From Murimonas intestini (GTDB taxonomy: Bacteria > Bacillota > Clostridia > Lachnospirales > Lachnospiraceae): a DNA stretch of 64,000 nt. The notes beneath the pieces are model-generated. The model worked only from the letters and a program-made list of their open reading frames with translations. It was not told where the DNA came from and did no database searches. Below are positions 17,166 through 25,051 of this stretch, one piece after another. The position numbers and the translations under genes are program-made. Location: contig QGGY01000011.1 in assembly GCA_003148945.1 (NCBI GenBank), positions 1-64,000 of the forward strand, in the 5' to 3' direction. Every line of letters starts with the position of its first letter. Position 1 is the first letter of the stretch.

Positions 17166-18121
17166 ATGCTATTTATAAAAAATACCGTAGAGAATGGAGC
17201 GCCCTGATTGCACTGTTTATCACGATTATCCTGTTCAGCGTGCTGGAACATTCTTATTTATCTGCAACCAACATTGCAACGATTGTAACACAGTCCGTCA
17301 CATACGGACTGATGGGCATCGGTATGACGTGTGTGATCATTACAGGAGGGATCGATCTGTCAGTTGGCTCTTCACTGGCGCTGCTTGCCTGCGTGGGCGC
17401 ACAGCTTGCAAAAGCCGGTATGCCCATACCTATATGGATCGTTGTGTGTCTTGCGCTTGGATTCCTGATGGGAGTTATCAACGGTGTGCTTGTAGGAGTC
17501 ATGAAGCTGCAGCCGTTTATCGCGACCATGGGTACCATGCAGATCTACAGAGGTATCGGATACGTGATCACAGGAGGATTCCCTGTGTTGAATGTGCCTC
17601 GCAATTACAGAAATGTATTTAATTTTAAGATAACGTCAGTCATTACATTTTCAGTCATAGTATTCTTCCTGTTTGCCATCATCATTACTTTCGTCCTGAA
17701 AAAGATGAAAATAGGTACATATGCGTATGCAGTCGGAGGCAATGAGGACGCAGCCAGGCTTTCAGGTGTGCGTGTAGAAAGAACAAAAGCATTGCTGTAC
17801 GGGATCGGAATGCTGGGGACAACACTGGCGGCGCTGATCATGATCGGCCGTCTGGGCACAGGCGACCCGTCTACCGGCCAGGGGTATGAGATGGATGCCA
17901 TCGCAGCTGCGGCTATCGGCGGCACATCAATGGCAGGAGGACGAGGAAATATCTTCGGTACTGTGATAGGTGCAGTTCTGTTCTCGGCCCTGAAGGTAGG
18001 GCTTGTGGTTATGGGTGTGGATACCTTCTACCAGTACATCGTTACAGGTATTGTAATTGTAATTGCGGCTTATATAGAAATTGTGCAGGGCAATATGCTC
18101 TCTAAAAAGAAAGAGAAATAA
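17162..18121 (+). CDS. Sugar ABC importer permease (RbsC type)
   Basis: 319 aa with 8-10 hydrophobic segments. IITGGIDLSVGS, the EAA-like stretch YAVGGNEDAARLSGVRV and IAAAAIGGTSMAGGRG are typical of the RbsC/AraH family. It overlaps the ATPase gene by 4 bases and completes the binding protein/ATPase/permease set. A terminator follows at 18152. Confidence 0.93.
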   Translation: MNAIYKKYRREWSALIALFITIILFSVLEHSYLSATNIATIVTQSVTYGLMGIGMTCVIITGGIDLSVGSSLALLACVGAQLAKAGMPIPIWIVVCLALGFLMGVINGVLVGVMKLQPFIATMGTMQIYRGIGYVITGGFPVLNVPRNYRNVFNFKITSVITFSVIVFFLFAIIITFVLKKMKIGTYAYAVGGNEDAARLSGVRVERTKALLYGIGMLGTTLAALIMIGRLGTGDPSTGQGYEMDAIAAAAIGGTSMAGGRGNIFGTVIGAVLFSALKVGLVVMGVDTFYQYIVTGIVIVIAAYIEIVQGNMLSKKKEK

Positions 18122-18151
18122 AAATAATATATAATATATTCATATACAGGG

Positions 18152-18180
18152 GAGCTGCCGGATCAGGGCGGCTCTTTTGT
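18152..18180 (+). terminator. Rho-independent terminator of the nucleoside/ribose operon
   Basis: GAGCTGCC (18152-18159) pairs with GGCGGCTC (18167-18174), one wobble, followed by TTTT. Confidence 0.75.
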
Positions 18181-18219
18181 GCGTGGATGATTAATCAAAG
18201 GTAAAAAAGTACTATTTTA

Positions 18220-18318
18220 TTGAATTATTTGAGAACATAGTTTATAATAAAAAATATTAAATGAACACAATAAAAATAAAAAGAACAGTTTGGCAAATCT
18301 GATAAATATTGATATTAT
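18220..18318 (+). promoter_or_regulatory. Two tandem promoters of the chemoreceptor gene
   Basis: TTGAAT (18220-18225) with TATAAT (18243-18248), and TTGGCA (18290-18295) with TATTAT (18313-18318), both with 17-bp spacers. The region between terminator and gene is AT-rich and holds nothing else I can identify. Confidence 0.55.
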
Positions 18319-18357
18319 GCAGCAGAAAATTATGCCGCTGGCAGGAGGAAAGCAGCT

Positions 18358-20034
18358 GTGAAGAATTTGAAAGTCAGTAGGAAACTTATTATATCTTATG
18401 CTTTTATTTTAGCGCTGCTGATCGCCTGTATTGCGGTGAGTGTTGGAAATTTAGTAAGCATAAGGACAAGGGTGGAGGTCTTCTATAATGGTCCCTTCAA
18501 AGTGCTCAATGCAGCTAATACTGTGAATTCCAATTTTGAGGCAATGCAGAAATCGGTGTTTCGTGCCATATCCAGTACCGACCAGGAAATCGCAGAACAA
18601 GCCCTGGAGAATACTAAGGTATGTGCAAGTAAAATTCAAGAACAGATCCCTGTTATCCAGAAAGATTTTTTAGGAGATCCGGAAATAGTGGAACGGCTCC
18701 AGGCGGCGCTGGATGAACTTGCGCCCCAGCGCCAGCATGTCCTGGAACTTGCCATACAGAACCAAAAAGAGGAAGCGGCCGCCTATATGGAAGCCAACAA
18801 TGTAGTTACCATCCATAAGGCACAGGCAGAACTGGATGAACTCATCAACATAGCAGACGAGAAAGCAGATACACTGATCGTCAATCTGCGTGCTGCCCAG
18901 ACGAAATTCATTGTTCTGTTGTCTGTATTGGGGGCTGCCAGTGTAGCTGTGAGCGCCATTTTTGGCATTTATATTGCCCGCAGCATTACCAGACCTATCA
19001 GGGAGCTGGAGGCTGCATCCAGGCAGATGGCGCAGGGACATTTGAAGGTCCATATTAAATATATGTCAAAGGATGAACTGGGAAGTCTTTCTAACAGTAT
19101 GCGTGTAATGTCAGATAAGATTTTTTATTATATGGATGCGATTTCCAGGGCCATGCAGCAGCTGGCTGACGGTAATCTGGATATGCCCAGATATGATGCA
19201 TTTCAGGGGGATTTTCTGCCTGTACAGGAAGCGCTTTTTGTTGTGGTCAATTCCTTAAATGAGACAATATCAGAAATTAATAAGTTCTCTGACCAGGTGG
19301 CCAGCGGATCTGATCAGGTGGCCAGCGGCGCGCAGGTGCTTTCTGAAGGTGTAATTTCCCAGGCCAGCTCAGCGGAAGAACTGGCAGCAACAATGTCAGA
19401 AATATCCCGGCAGGTGAGTGAAAATGCAGAGAACTCCCAGCTGGTAAAAGTAGCGGCAGGTGAAATGGCTTCAGATCTTATGGCATGTAACGGGCAAATG
19501 CAGGAAATGAAGGCTGCTATGGAGGAGATCAATGCATGCTCCACACAGATCAGAGATATCATCAAGATGATCGATGATATTGGATTCCAGACAAATATAT
19601 TGGCGCTCAACGCAGCTGTGGAGGCAGGACGGGCGGGGGAATCAGGCAGAGGATTTTCAGTTGTGGCCCAGGAAGTGCGTAATTTGGCCGGAAAATCATC
19701 AGATGCGTCCAAGAGTACAGAGATATTGATCCAACAGTCCCTTACTGCGGTTGAACGCGGAACGAAATTAGCAGAAAAGACGGCAGCTTCATTAATGAAC
19801 ATTGTGAGCGGCACTGATGAAATGATATCTAAAATAAATCAAATAGCGGAGGCATCGAAAAAACAGGCGGATGCGACAGAGATGGTATCCGCAGGCATTG
19901 GACAGATATCGGAGGTAGTACAGACTAACTCCGCTACTGCGGAGGAAGCAGCGGCTGCTTCTGAGGAACTATACGGGCAGTCTCAGCTTTTAAAAAACAG
20001 GGTGAGCCGCTTTAAGCTGTCTTCCGCTGAATAA
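18358..20034 (+). CDS. Methyl-accepting chemotaxis protein
   Basis: 558 aa membrane chemoreceptor starting at GTG 18358 behind GCAGGAGG. One transmembrane segment near residues 9-30, an extracellular four-helix-type sensor (about 35-180), a second segment near 183-206 and a HAMP domain. The cytoplasmic signalling hairpin is typical: NILALNAAVEAGRAGESGRG and VVAQEVRNLAGKSS. An in-frame duplication gives DQVASG twice in a row near residue 320. Its place directly after the ribose-type importer suggests taxis toward the same sugar or its binding-protein complex, but no other chemotaxis gene lies in the window. Confidence 0.93.
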   Translation: MKNLKVSRKLIISYAFILALLIACIAVSVGNLVSIRTRVEVFYNGPFKVLNAANTVNSNFEAMQKSVFRAISSTDQEIAEQALENTKVCASKIQEQIPVIQKDFLGDPEIVERLQAALDELAPQRQHVLELAIQNQKEEAAAYMEANNVVTIHKAQAELDELINIADEKADTLIVNLRAAQTKFIVLLSVLGAASVAVSAIFGIYIARSITRPIRELEAASRQMAQGHLKVHIKYMSKDELGSLSNSMRVMSDKIFYYMDAISRAMQQLADGNLDMPRYDAFQGDFLPVQEALFVVVNSLNETISEINKFSDQVASGSDQVASGAQVLSEGVISQASSAEELAATMSEISRQVSENAENSQLVKVAAGEMASDLMACNGQMQEMKAAMEEINACSTQIRDIIKMIDDIGFQTNILALNAAVEAGRAGESGRGFSVVAQEVRNLAGKSSDASKSTEILIQQSLTAVERGTKLAEKTAASLMNIVSGTDEMISKINQIAEASKKQADATEMVSAGIGQISEVVQTNSATAEEAAAASEELYGQSQLLKNRVSRFKLSSAE

Positions 20035-20052
20035 CAGCCATAAACAAAAAAC

Positions 20053-21981
20053 TTATTCTGCCATAACCTTTTGCGTATCCGCCATGAGCAGCTGGGGCCT
20101 GGTTTTTGCAATGTACACTTCAAGGCTGTTTTTATCAATCAGGGCAGAGGAAACACCCTGCCTGGAAACACAGAATGCTGCAGCGATCATGGCAATCTGT
20201 ATGGATTTTTCAAGAGTATATCCGTCAAATAAATAGGAAGCAAGCGCTGAAATAAATGCATCAGCGCCTCCTGTGGTATCCACTACGGCTAAGTTAACAG
20301 CGGGAAAATATCTGGAAGTATCACGAGTCTTCAGATAGCAGCCCTCATGCCCCAATGTGATGATAACCACAGGAATACCACGGTTAAAGAAGTATTCCGC
20401 CTGCTGTTCCACAGAAGAATATTCTGGACAGAGCGTGGAAGCTTCTTTTTTGTTTGGGATCATGATGTCTATAGTTTTATATAGATCCTCAGGCATCTCT
20501 TCCAGTACAGATGGCTTGAAAATAGTAGTGACATTGTTTCGTCTGGCAGTCTCGGCCGCCATGATCACTGTTTCCAGCGGTATTTCACTTGATATAAGGC
20601 AGAAACATGCATTGCGGAAGAGATACAGGCTGTTCTCAATATCTGCTGAGACAAGGTCATCATTAGCCCCGGGGAGTATGGTTATGGCGCTTTCGCCGTC
20701 ACTCTCTGTATAGATGTAAGCCTTGCCTGTGCGGCTGTTCTTGTTGCGGTAGATGCCCTGGGTAGAGACATTTTCTTTTTCCAGGGTATTAAGTATAAAG
20801 GTGGCTTCGAAATCGTTTCCGATTGCGCCCACAAGACTTACCGTGTGACCTAATTTTGCAATGCCCACTGCCTGGTTAGCGCCTTTTCCTCCGATGGAAG
20901 TGGCTGAATTGTGGATCTTTAAGGTATTGCCCAGCTGAGGCAGCATACTGACATTAAATGTGATATCTTTGTGGATACTGCCTACAGAAATAAAGATCTT
21001 TTCTTTTAGAAAAGCCGGCTGGCTGATGCTTTGTTCATGGTTGAGGCTGCAGGGAGGAAGAAATAAATACTCAGGCCGGGATGAAGCTGATTTTTCACAG
21101 ATCTGTATGAGCTGGCGGCATGTATGGCACCCGAATTCATAGAAAGGAATCTGAACGCTGGAAATAGAAGGATGGTATGCATCCTCGTAGCGTCCCCCTT
21201 TCAGGCTGATAAGTGAAAAATTGGAAGGTATATCGTAGTGCTGTTTTGCCATTGTCTCATATAAGGCCAGGGAGGCTTCAAAGTGCGTGCTCACTGCGCC
21301 TGTGATATTATACTGGATCATCCTCTGCATGAAATCCCCATCCGGCGTGTAAAATATCATCTCATCTGAATAGGGGATCTGGTTATCATACAGGCATTTA
21401 CGGAAACCTTCCAGAAACGGCTCGGAGCGGATACTGTTTTCTTTCAAAAGACAGGCAATATTTGAATGTTTCTTCTCAATTAATTTCTGTGTTAGTATAT
21501 ATCCCAGCTGCGTAAAGTCGATCAAGAAAGAAGGAGTCTGAAGAGTGCTGTTTAGAAAGCAGAACGGAATCATCTGCCTGGCAAGGTCCTGGCTGAAAAC
21601 ATGACTGTTTGCGGATACAGGCTCCCAAAGAACGCCATCTACCTGATTTTTGCAGAGAACGGTGATATGCTTTGCCTCCAGACTGCTGTCCCCCAGGCTG
21701 TCCAGCAATAAAATCCCATAACCGTGTTCCTGGGCTGTCTGTAAAATGCCGCTCAGCATAAGGCTGGATTTTTCGGAAGATCTAAGCAGGACACCCAGTA
21801 AAAATTTTTTCGCACCCGGCGCATTTTTGACTGTACCATAGGGGGTAAAATTATATTCCTTAACAATCTGCAGCACCCTTGTACGTGTCTGAGAATTAAT
21901 ATGTTCATCCTTCCCATTTATGATTTTCGAAACAGTAGAAATGGATACACCTGCCAGTTTGGCTATATCTTTTATCGTCAT
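20053..21981 (-). CDS. LacI regulator fused to a ribokinase-family kinase
   Basis: 642 aa, one uninterrupted frame. Residues 1-50 are a LacI helix-turn-helix (TIKDIAKLAGVSISTVSKII), about 60-320 a periplasmic-binding-like effector domain, and about 330-630 a PfkB kinase (VGSIHKD, GGKGANQAVGIAKLG). The kinase ATP site reads DTTGGADAF where ribokinases have DTTGAGDAF; catalytic Asp574 is kept but the GAG anion-hole order is changed. I chose ATG 21981, 9 bp after TGAGG; ATG 21996 contains that RBS. The protein probably represses the neighbouring ribose genes and either phosphorylates the sugar or uses the kinase fold as a sensor. It converges on the chemoreceptor gene. Confidence 0.88.
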   Translation of the reverse strand: MTIKDIAKLAGVSISTVSKIINGKDEHINSQTRTRVLQIVKEYNFTPYGTVKNAPGAKKFLLGVLLRSSEKSSLMLSGILQTAQEHGYGILLLDSLGDSSLEAKHITVLCKNQVDGVLWEPVSANSHVFSQDLARQMIPFCFLNSTLQTPSFLIDFTQLGYILTQKLIEKKHSNIACLLKENSIRSEPFLEGFRKCLYDNQIPYSDEMIFYTPDGDFMQRMIQYNITGAVSTHFEASLALYETMAKQHYDIPSNFSLISLKGGRYEDAYHPSISSVQIPFYEFGCHTCRQLIQICEKSASSRPEYLFLPPCSLNHEQSISQPAFLKEKIFISVGSIHKDITFNVSMLPQLGNTLKIHNSATSIGGKGANQAVGIAKLGHTVSLVGAIGNDFEATFILNTLEKENVSTQGIYRNKNSRTGKAYIYTESDGESAITILPGANDDLVSADIENSLYLFRNACFCLISSEIPLETVIMAAETARRNNVTTIFKPSVLEEMPEDLYKTIDIMIPNKKEASTLCPEYSSVEQQAEYFFNRGIPVVIITLGHEGCYLKTRDTSRYFPAVNLAVVDTTGGADAFISALASYLFDGYTLEKSIQIAMIAAAFCVSRQGVSSALIDKNSLEVYIAKTRPQLLMADTQKVMAE

Positions 21982-22063
21982 AGTTAAATACCTCATGATA
22001 GTTTAGTGTTGGCTGTCAAAGCCAGTAATCCTCTGAAATGGGACGGCCGCATTATTTACTAAT

Positions 22064-22092
22064 ATTATGTGACAAAAGATTATGTTTGTCAA
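22064..22092 (-). promoter_or_regulatory. Promoter of the LacI-ribokinase fusion gene
   Basis: On the minus strand TTGACA (22087-22092) and CATAAT (22064-22069) are 17 bp apart, about 85-110 bases before the start codon. The 371-base gap between the two divergent genes also holds the promoter of the Crp/Fnr gene. Confidence 0.6.
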
Positions 22093-22174
22093 TAATAATG
22101 GGTAAAGTGGTGGCAAAGTGAATGAAAAAAAGCATCTGATACTGGATAAAATGACAAAAACTTCCAGAATACCA

Positions 22175-22240
22175 TTGACAAAGAATGAAAAAGTATAGTA
22201 TTATATTATAAGAAAACATTTTAAGAAAATAGTTTCTTAA
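22175..22240 (+). promoter_or_regulatory. Promoter and downstream palindrome of the Crp/Fnr gene
   Basis: TTGACA (22175-22180) and TATTAT (22199-22204) have an 18-bp spacer. Just downstream lies a perfect dyad, TTAAGAAA-ATAG-TTTCTTAA (22221-22240), at about +10 to +30, where a bound repressor would block transcription. The leader to the ATG at 22353 is about 140 nt and otherwise featureless apart from GGGAGGG. Confidence 0.6.
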
Positions 22241-22352
22241 TAAATATGCCGATGAAAGGAGAAGGGGGCAGGTGCCGGAGAGGGTATGATCAGCTTTAGA
22301 TTCTAATTGGGATGACGTAAAAGGTATTATTGTAGTATCGGGAGGGCGACAA

Positions 22353-23069
22353 ATGGAGAAGAGCATATTAAATTCTGATAGCTATTTAAATTGTAAGAAA
22401 TCTTGGGGGGGGGGGGATTTAAATAATCTAAAATCTTCCACAAAAGAACAAATTAAAAACAAAATAGTGTTATGTAAATTTCAAGATTCTGAAGATATTG
22501 ACATGGATGAATTTTTCGGCGGAAAAAAGATATGGACTCTGCTGAAGGGGGAAATTCATCTTGTTATGCGTGATGTGGAGGGCAAGACGATCGTTCTGTT
22601 AAAGATCACTGCTGAGAATTCAGGTTTCATCCTGCCGAAAGGCTGCCTGGATTCCTTGATCTACAGCATAGAAGCTATATGTGTCGGAAAGACGGAGCTT
22701 TGTTATATACCGGACCGTTTAAGCATGCAGATATATGATGAATGCGCAAGTATGAGAAAGTGGCAGTATCACTGCTATATGGAAATGGTCGGCAAGCTGC
22801 TGGAGCTGATCAATGACTTGAGTTTCCTTTCTCTGAAAGAAAGATTAAAGAAAAAGCTTTTTGAATACTGTATTTTATATAAGACGGATACGATTCCGGT
22901 CACTCATGAACGGCTGGCTGAGGAACTGGCATCTTCCAGAGAAGTAATATCCAGGCTGCTGAAGAAGCTGGAAGAGGAGAAGGTTATAAAGATTAAAAGG
23001 AAAAGTATTCAGCTGCTTGACATCAAAAGCACAGACAGTAAATTGAATCCTGCGCTGATGGTGGGATAA
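22353..23069 (+). CDS. Crp/Fnr-family transcriptional regulator
   Basis: 238 aa. An unusual N-terminal leader of about 30 residues contains the Gly run coded by a 12-G tract; an effector domain of the cNMP-binding fold follows (about 45-130), then a dimer helix and a winged helix-turn-helix (about 180-238). The recognition helix SSREVISRLLKKLEEE has Arg, Glu and Arg at the positions that read TGTGA in E. coli CRP. It could therefore bind the TGTGA-N6-TCACA dyads at 11603 and 12594. There is no N-terminal Cys cluster as in oxygen-sensing Fnr, and the effector is unknown. Start behind GGGAGGG. Confidence 0.85.
   Translation: MEKSILNSDSYLNCKKSWGGGDLNNLKSSTKEQIKNKIVLCKFQDSEDIDMDEFFGGKKIWTLLKGEIHLVMRDVEGKTIVLLKITAENSGFILPKGCLDSLIYSIEAICVGKTELCYIPDRLSMQIYDECASMRKWQYHCYMEMVGKLLELINDLSFLSLKERLKKKLFEYCILYKTDTIPVTHERLAEELASSREVISRLLKKLEEEKVIKIKRKSIQLLDIKSTDSKLNPALMVG
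22405..22416 (+). repeat. 12-G homopolymer tract inside the Crp/Fnr coding region
   Basis: Twelve consecutive G lie within codons 18-22, in an otherwise AT-rich stretch. With 12 G the frame is open. With 11 G the frame meets TAA at once (GGG-ATT-TAA), and with 13 G it stops within four codons (GGA-TTT-AAA-TAA). This is the form of a slipped-strand phase-variation switch. Confidence 0.8.
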
Positions 23070-23101
23070 AGTGTTTTTGTTCTTTTGAATCATTTTCTTG
23101 C

Positions 23102-23125
23102 GGTCTGTGCAGTACTGCACAGACC
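23102..23125. repeat. Perfect 24-bp palindrome
   Basis: GGTCTGTGCAGT is followed directly by its exact reverse complement (ACTGCACAGACC). It lies 33 bases after the Crp/Fnr stop and 55 bases before the tRNA promoter. There is no T run on either strand, so it is a poor intrinsic terminator; an operator or a processed hairpin is possible. Confidence 0.6.
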
Positions 23126-23180
23126 TGCTGATGAGTAAAAAACAGCATCAAAATAATCTTAGAAAAATTTGAAGAAATAC

Positions 23181-23209
23181 TTGATTTTTAAGCAGACCGA
23201 TGCTATAAT
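23181..23209 (+). promoter_or_regulatory. Promoter of tRNA-Pro
   Basis: TTGATT (23181-23186) and a perfect TATAAT (23204-23209) with a 17-bp spacer, about 34 bases before the tRNA. Confidence 0.7.
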
Positions 23210-23242
23210 GATAAAGCTGTTACAGGTTATGACAATTTTTAA

Positions 23243-23316
23243 CGATGCGTGGCTCAGCTTGGTAGAGCGCTGCGTTCGGGACGCAGAGGTCGCAGGTTCA
23301 AATCCTGTCGCATCGA
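23243..23316 (+). tRNA. tRNA-Pro (anticodon CGG)
   Basis: 74 nt with a 7-bp acceptor stem (CGATGCG with CGCATCG), discriminator A, a D arm GGCTCAGCTTGGTAGAGC, anticodon stem CTGCG/CGCAG around the loop TTCGGGA (anticodon CGG), and a T arm GCAGGTTCAAATCCTGT. CCA is not encoded. Confidence 0.95.
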
Positions 23317-23332
23317 CTCCTTGGCAGGGGCG

Positions 23333-23368
23333 CCGGAATCCTTATTTTATGGGATTCCGGTCTTTTTT
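23333..23368 (+). terminator. Rho-independent terminator after tRNA-Pro
   Basis: CCGGAATCC (23333-23341) pairs perfectly with GGATTCCGG (23352-23360), followed by TCTTTTTTT. It abuts the stop codon of the convergent gene. Confidence 0.92.
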
Positions 23369-24480
23369 TATTTCAGCATTCCCTTCTCATAAATACAATG
23401 AACTCCCGTATGCTCCATCATACCTCCCAGACATTTCTTATTGCAGCGGATACATCGCCGGATCTTCTCGGGATGATTTTCTATAACCTTCTGAGGCCAG
23501 TCAGGATCAGCGATCAGCTGCCTGCTCATGGCGGCGCAGTCGATGCGGCCGGAAGAGAGCTGCTGTTCTATAAAATCAGGGGAAGTTAATCCTCCCACGC
23601 CGCAAATTGGCAGTTTTGTGTATTTCTTTACCATATCACAATAACCCAGGAAACAGCCTTCTCCTCCAAAGACAGGATGGGAGGCAGGGGGTATGGTATC
23701 TGATAAGTCAGAGTGGTTTGCCAGAGTCACGTGAAAGCTGGTGACACCCGCTTCCTCCAGCATGGGAACAAATTCCTCCAGTTCTTCGGGGAGAACGCCT
23801 GCATTGCCATAATCAGGATTTTTCTGTCTGATAACCAGCTTATAATCAATTGGAATATCCGGTAAATTCTTTCTCACCTCACGTACTGCCTCCACTGCAA
23901 AGCGGGCACGGTTCTGTATGGTTCCGCCATATTTATCAGCCCGGTGGTTAAAGACGGTTGAACTAAAACTGCCGCACATTCTGTCACCGTGAATCTGGAC
24001 CATATCGAATCCCAGAGTTTGTGCCTGGACAGCAGCTTTTCCAAATGATGTGATTATCTTTTGTATCTTTTTTTCAGGCATTTCCGATATATATGGGCCT
24101 ACCTCCTTGTTGAGCAAGGGACGGAGCTGTTCCATGCTGATTTTCTTGCTCAGCACTCCGGGGATGTATTTGATCATTGAACGGAAATTGGAATCGGATT
24201 GGTGTAATTGTGCACAGGCAAGACAATCTCCCTGATGGATAGTTTCTGTCAGAGTCCGGTAATATTCCTGTCCTTTGCCTGTGAAAAGGTTCTGGCCAAA
24301 GCCGCCCCTCCCCACCGGCACATCACCGATAATGATCATTGCACATCCTCCACAGGCGATCTTCTGAAGCTTTTTTAAGTATTCATCTTTTTTTAAGCCC
24401 ATAGTAGTGGGGGCAAAAATGATCCTGTTTTTTAATTGTATTCCGCCATAATCCACCGGGCTTGAAATTTTATCATTCAT
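23368..24480 (-). CDS. Old yellow enzyme-family flavin oxidoreductase
   Basis: 370 aa. The FMN-binding TIM barrel covers about residues 5-330 (NRIIFAPTTMGL, DMVQIHGDRMCGSF, FNHRADKYGGTIQNRARF). After it the C-terminus has CIRCNKKC and a later Cys in GVHCIY, the CxxCxxxC-x11-C type 4Fe-4S ligand set of the 2,4-dienoyl-CoA reductase/trimethylamine dehydrogenase branch. The FAD/NAD-binding domains that usually follow in that branch are absent, so electrons must come from elsewhere. ATG 24480 follows AAGGATG and overlaps the MarR stop by 8 bases, showing a two-gene operon. Probable role: reduction of an activated alkene or xenobiotic. Confidence 0.85.
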   Translation of the reverse strand: MNDKISSPVDYGGIQLKNRIIFAPTTMGLKKDEYLKKLQKIACGGCAMIIIGDVPVGRGGFGQNLFTGKGQEYYRTLTETIHQGDCLACAQLHQSDSNFRSMIKYIPGVLSKKISMEQLRPLLNKEVGPYISEMPEKKIQKIITSFGKAAVQAQTLGFDMVQIHGDRMCGSFSSTVFNHRADKYGGTIQNRARFAVEAVREVRKNLPDIPIDYKLVIRQKNPDYGNAGVLPEELEEFVPMLEEAGVTSFHVTLANHSDLSDTIPPASHPVFGGEGCFLGYCDMVKKYTKLPICGVGGLTSPDFIEQQLSSGRIDCAAMSRQLIADPDWPQKVIENHPEKIRRCIRCNKKCLGGMMEHTGVHCIYEKGMLK

Positions 24481-24892
24481 CTTTAACATCCTTCTTTCCC
24501 ATAGCAGCTTTTTGAAGCAGCTCAAACAACTGTCTGCATTCTGCATCAGTTAAAGCCTTAAGCTTTTCTTTGTCCCAATCAAAAAATACCTGATGGCTGA
24601 CCTGGAATGCCTGCTGGCCTTTTTCAGTCAGATTTAAGTGGTAGATCCGCCCGCATTTATCTTTTGTCATAAATCCTTCATTTACCATCTTCGTTACACT
24701 TCTCTGAGAATGCCCCCAGTCCATCTGCAATGCCTTTGTGAGTTCAGACGGCGTACAGCCGGGATGATTTCCGACATAAATGAGAAAAAACACTGAGCCA
24801 AAATTGATCCCCAGTTTTTGCAGTTTATCACTTGTATAACCAACAAATTCCTTGTGAAATACAGAAGAGTAATAAGCTAAAGTCTGAAACAT
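24473..24892 (-). CDS. MarR-family transcriptional regulator
   Basis: 139 aa. The winged helix-turn-helix (about residues 45-105) shows CTPSELTKALQMDWGHSQRS and a wing around KDKCGRIYHLNLTEKGQQ; helices at both ends would make the dimer. It is the first gene of an operon with the flavin oxidoreductase, which it overlaps. Two palindromes over its own promoter are the obvious operators, so it probably represses itself and the enzyme until a phenolic or electrophilic ligand binds. Start behind GAAGGAGGG. Confidence 0.88.
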   Translation of the reverse strand: MFQTLAYYSSVFHKEFVGYTSDKLQKLGINFGSVFFLIYVGNHPGCTPSELTKALQMDWGHSQRSVTKMVNEGFMTKDKCGRIYHLNLTEKGQQAFQVSHQVFFDWDKEKLKALTDAECRQLFELLQKAAMGKKDVKDE

Positions 24893-24906
24893 TTTAATCC
24901 CTCCTT

Positions 24907-24949
24907 CTTGACAAAGTCAAGTATATGACTGCTACTTGACTTTGTCAAG
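24907..24949 (-). promoter_or_regulatory. MarR operon promoter with twin palindromic operators
   Basis: CTTGACAAAGTCAAG (24907-24921) and CTTGACTTTGTCAAG (24935-24949) are each palindromes and are inverted copies of each other, 28 bp centre to centre. On the minus strand one contains the -35 TTGACA (24943-24948) and the other abuts the -10 TATACT (24920-24925), spacer 17 bp. Occupation of either would block polymerase. Confidence 0.85.
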
Positions 24950-24994
24950 AAGAAAATTATGTTTTTCGTATAAGACAAAGTATATATGACAGAA

Positions 24995-25039
24995 CCAGCC
25001 CCCTGAAATCATTGAGCTGCGAAGGGTTCAGGGAGCTGG
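24995..25039 (-). terminator. Possible terminator of the LacI gene
   Basis: CCAGCCCCCTGAA (24995-25007) and TTCAGGGAGCTGG (25027-25039) form a 13-bp stem with one mismatch or wobble and a 19-nt loop, just after the stop of the minus-strand LacI gene. The T run is poor, so termination may be weak. Confidence 0.45.
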
Positions 25040-25051
25040 GGTCAGATAAGG

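Noticed and set aside
18290..18318. Sigma-54 promoter before the chemoreceptor
   Set aside because: TTGGCA is present but no TTGC follows at the needed distance; a sigma-A reading with TATTAT fits better.
19291..19330. DQVASG duplication in the chemoreceptor as a functional repeat
   Set aside because: A single in-frame duplication in a helical coil; too short to interpret.
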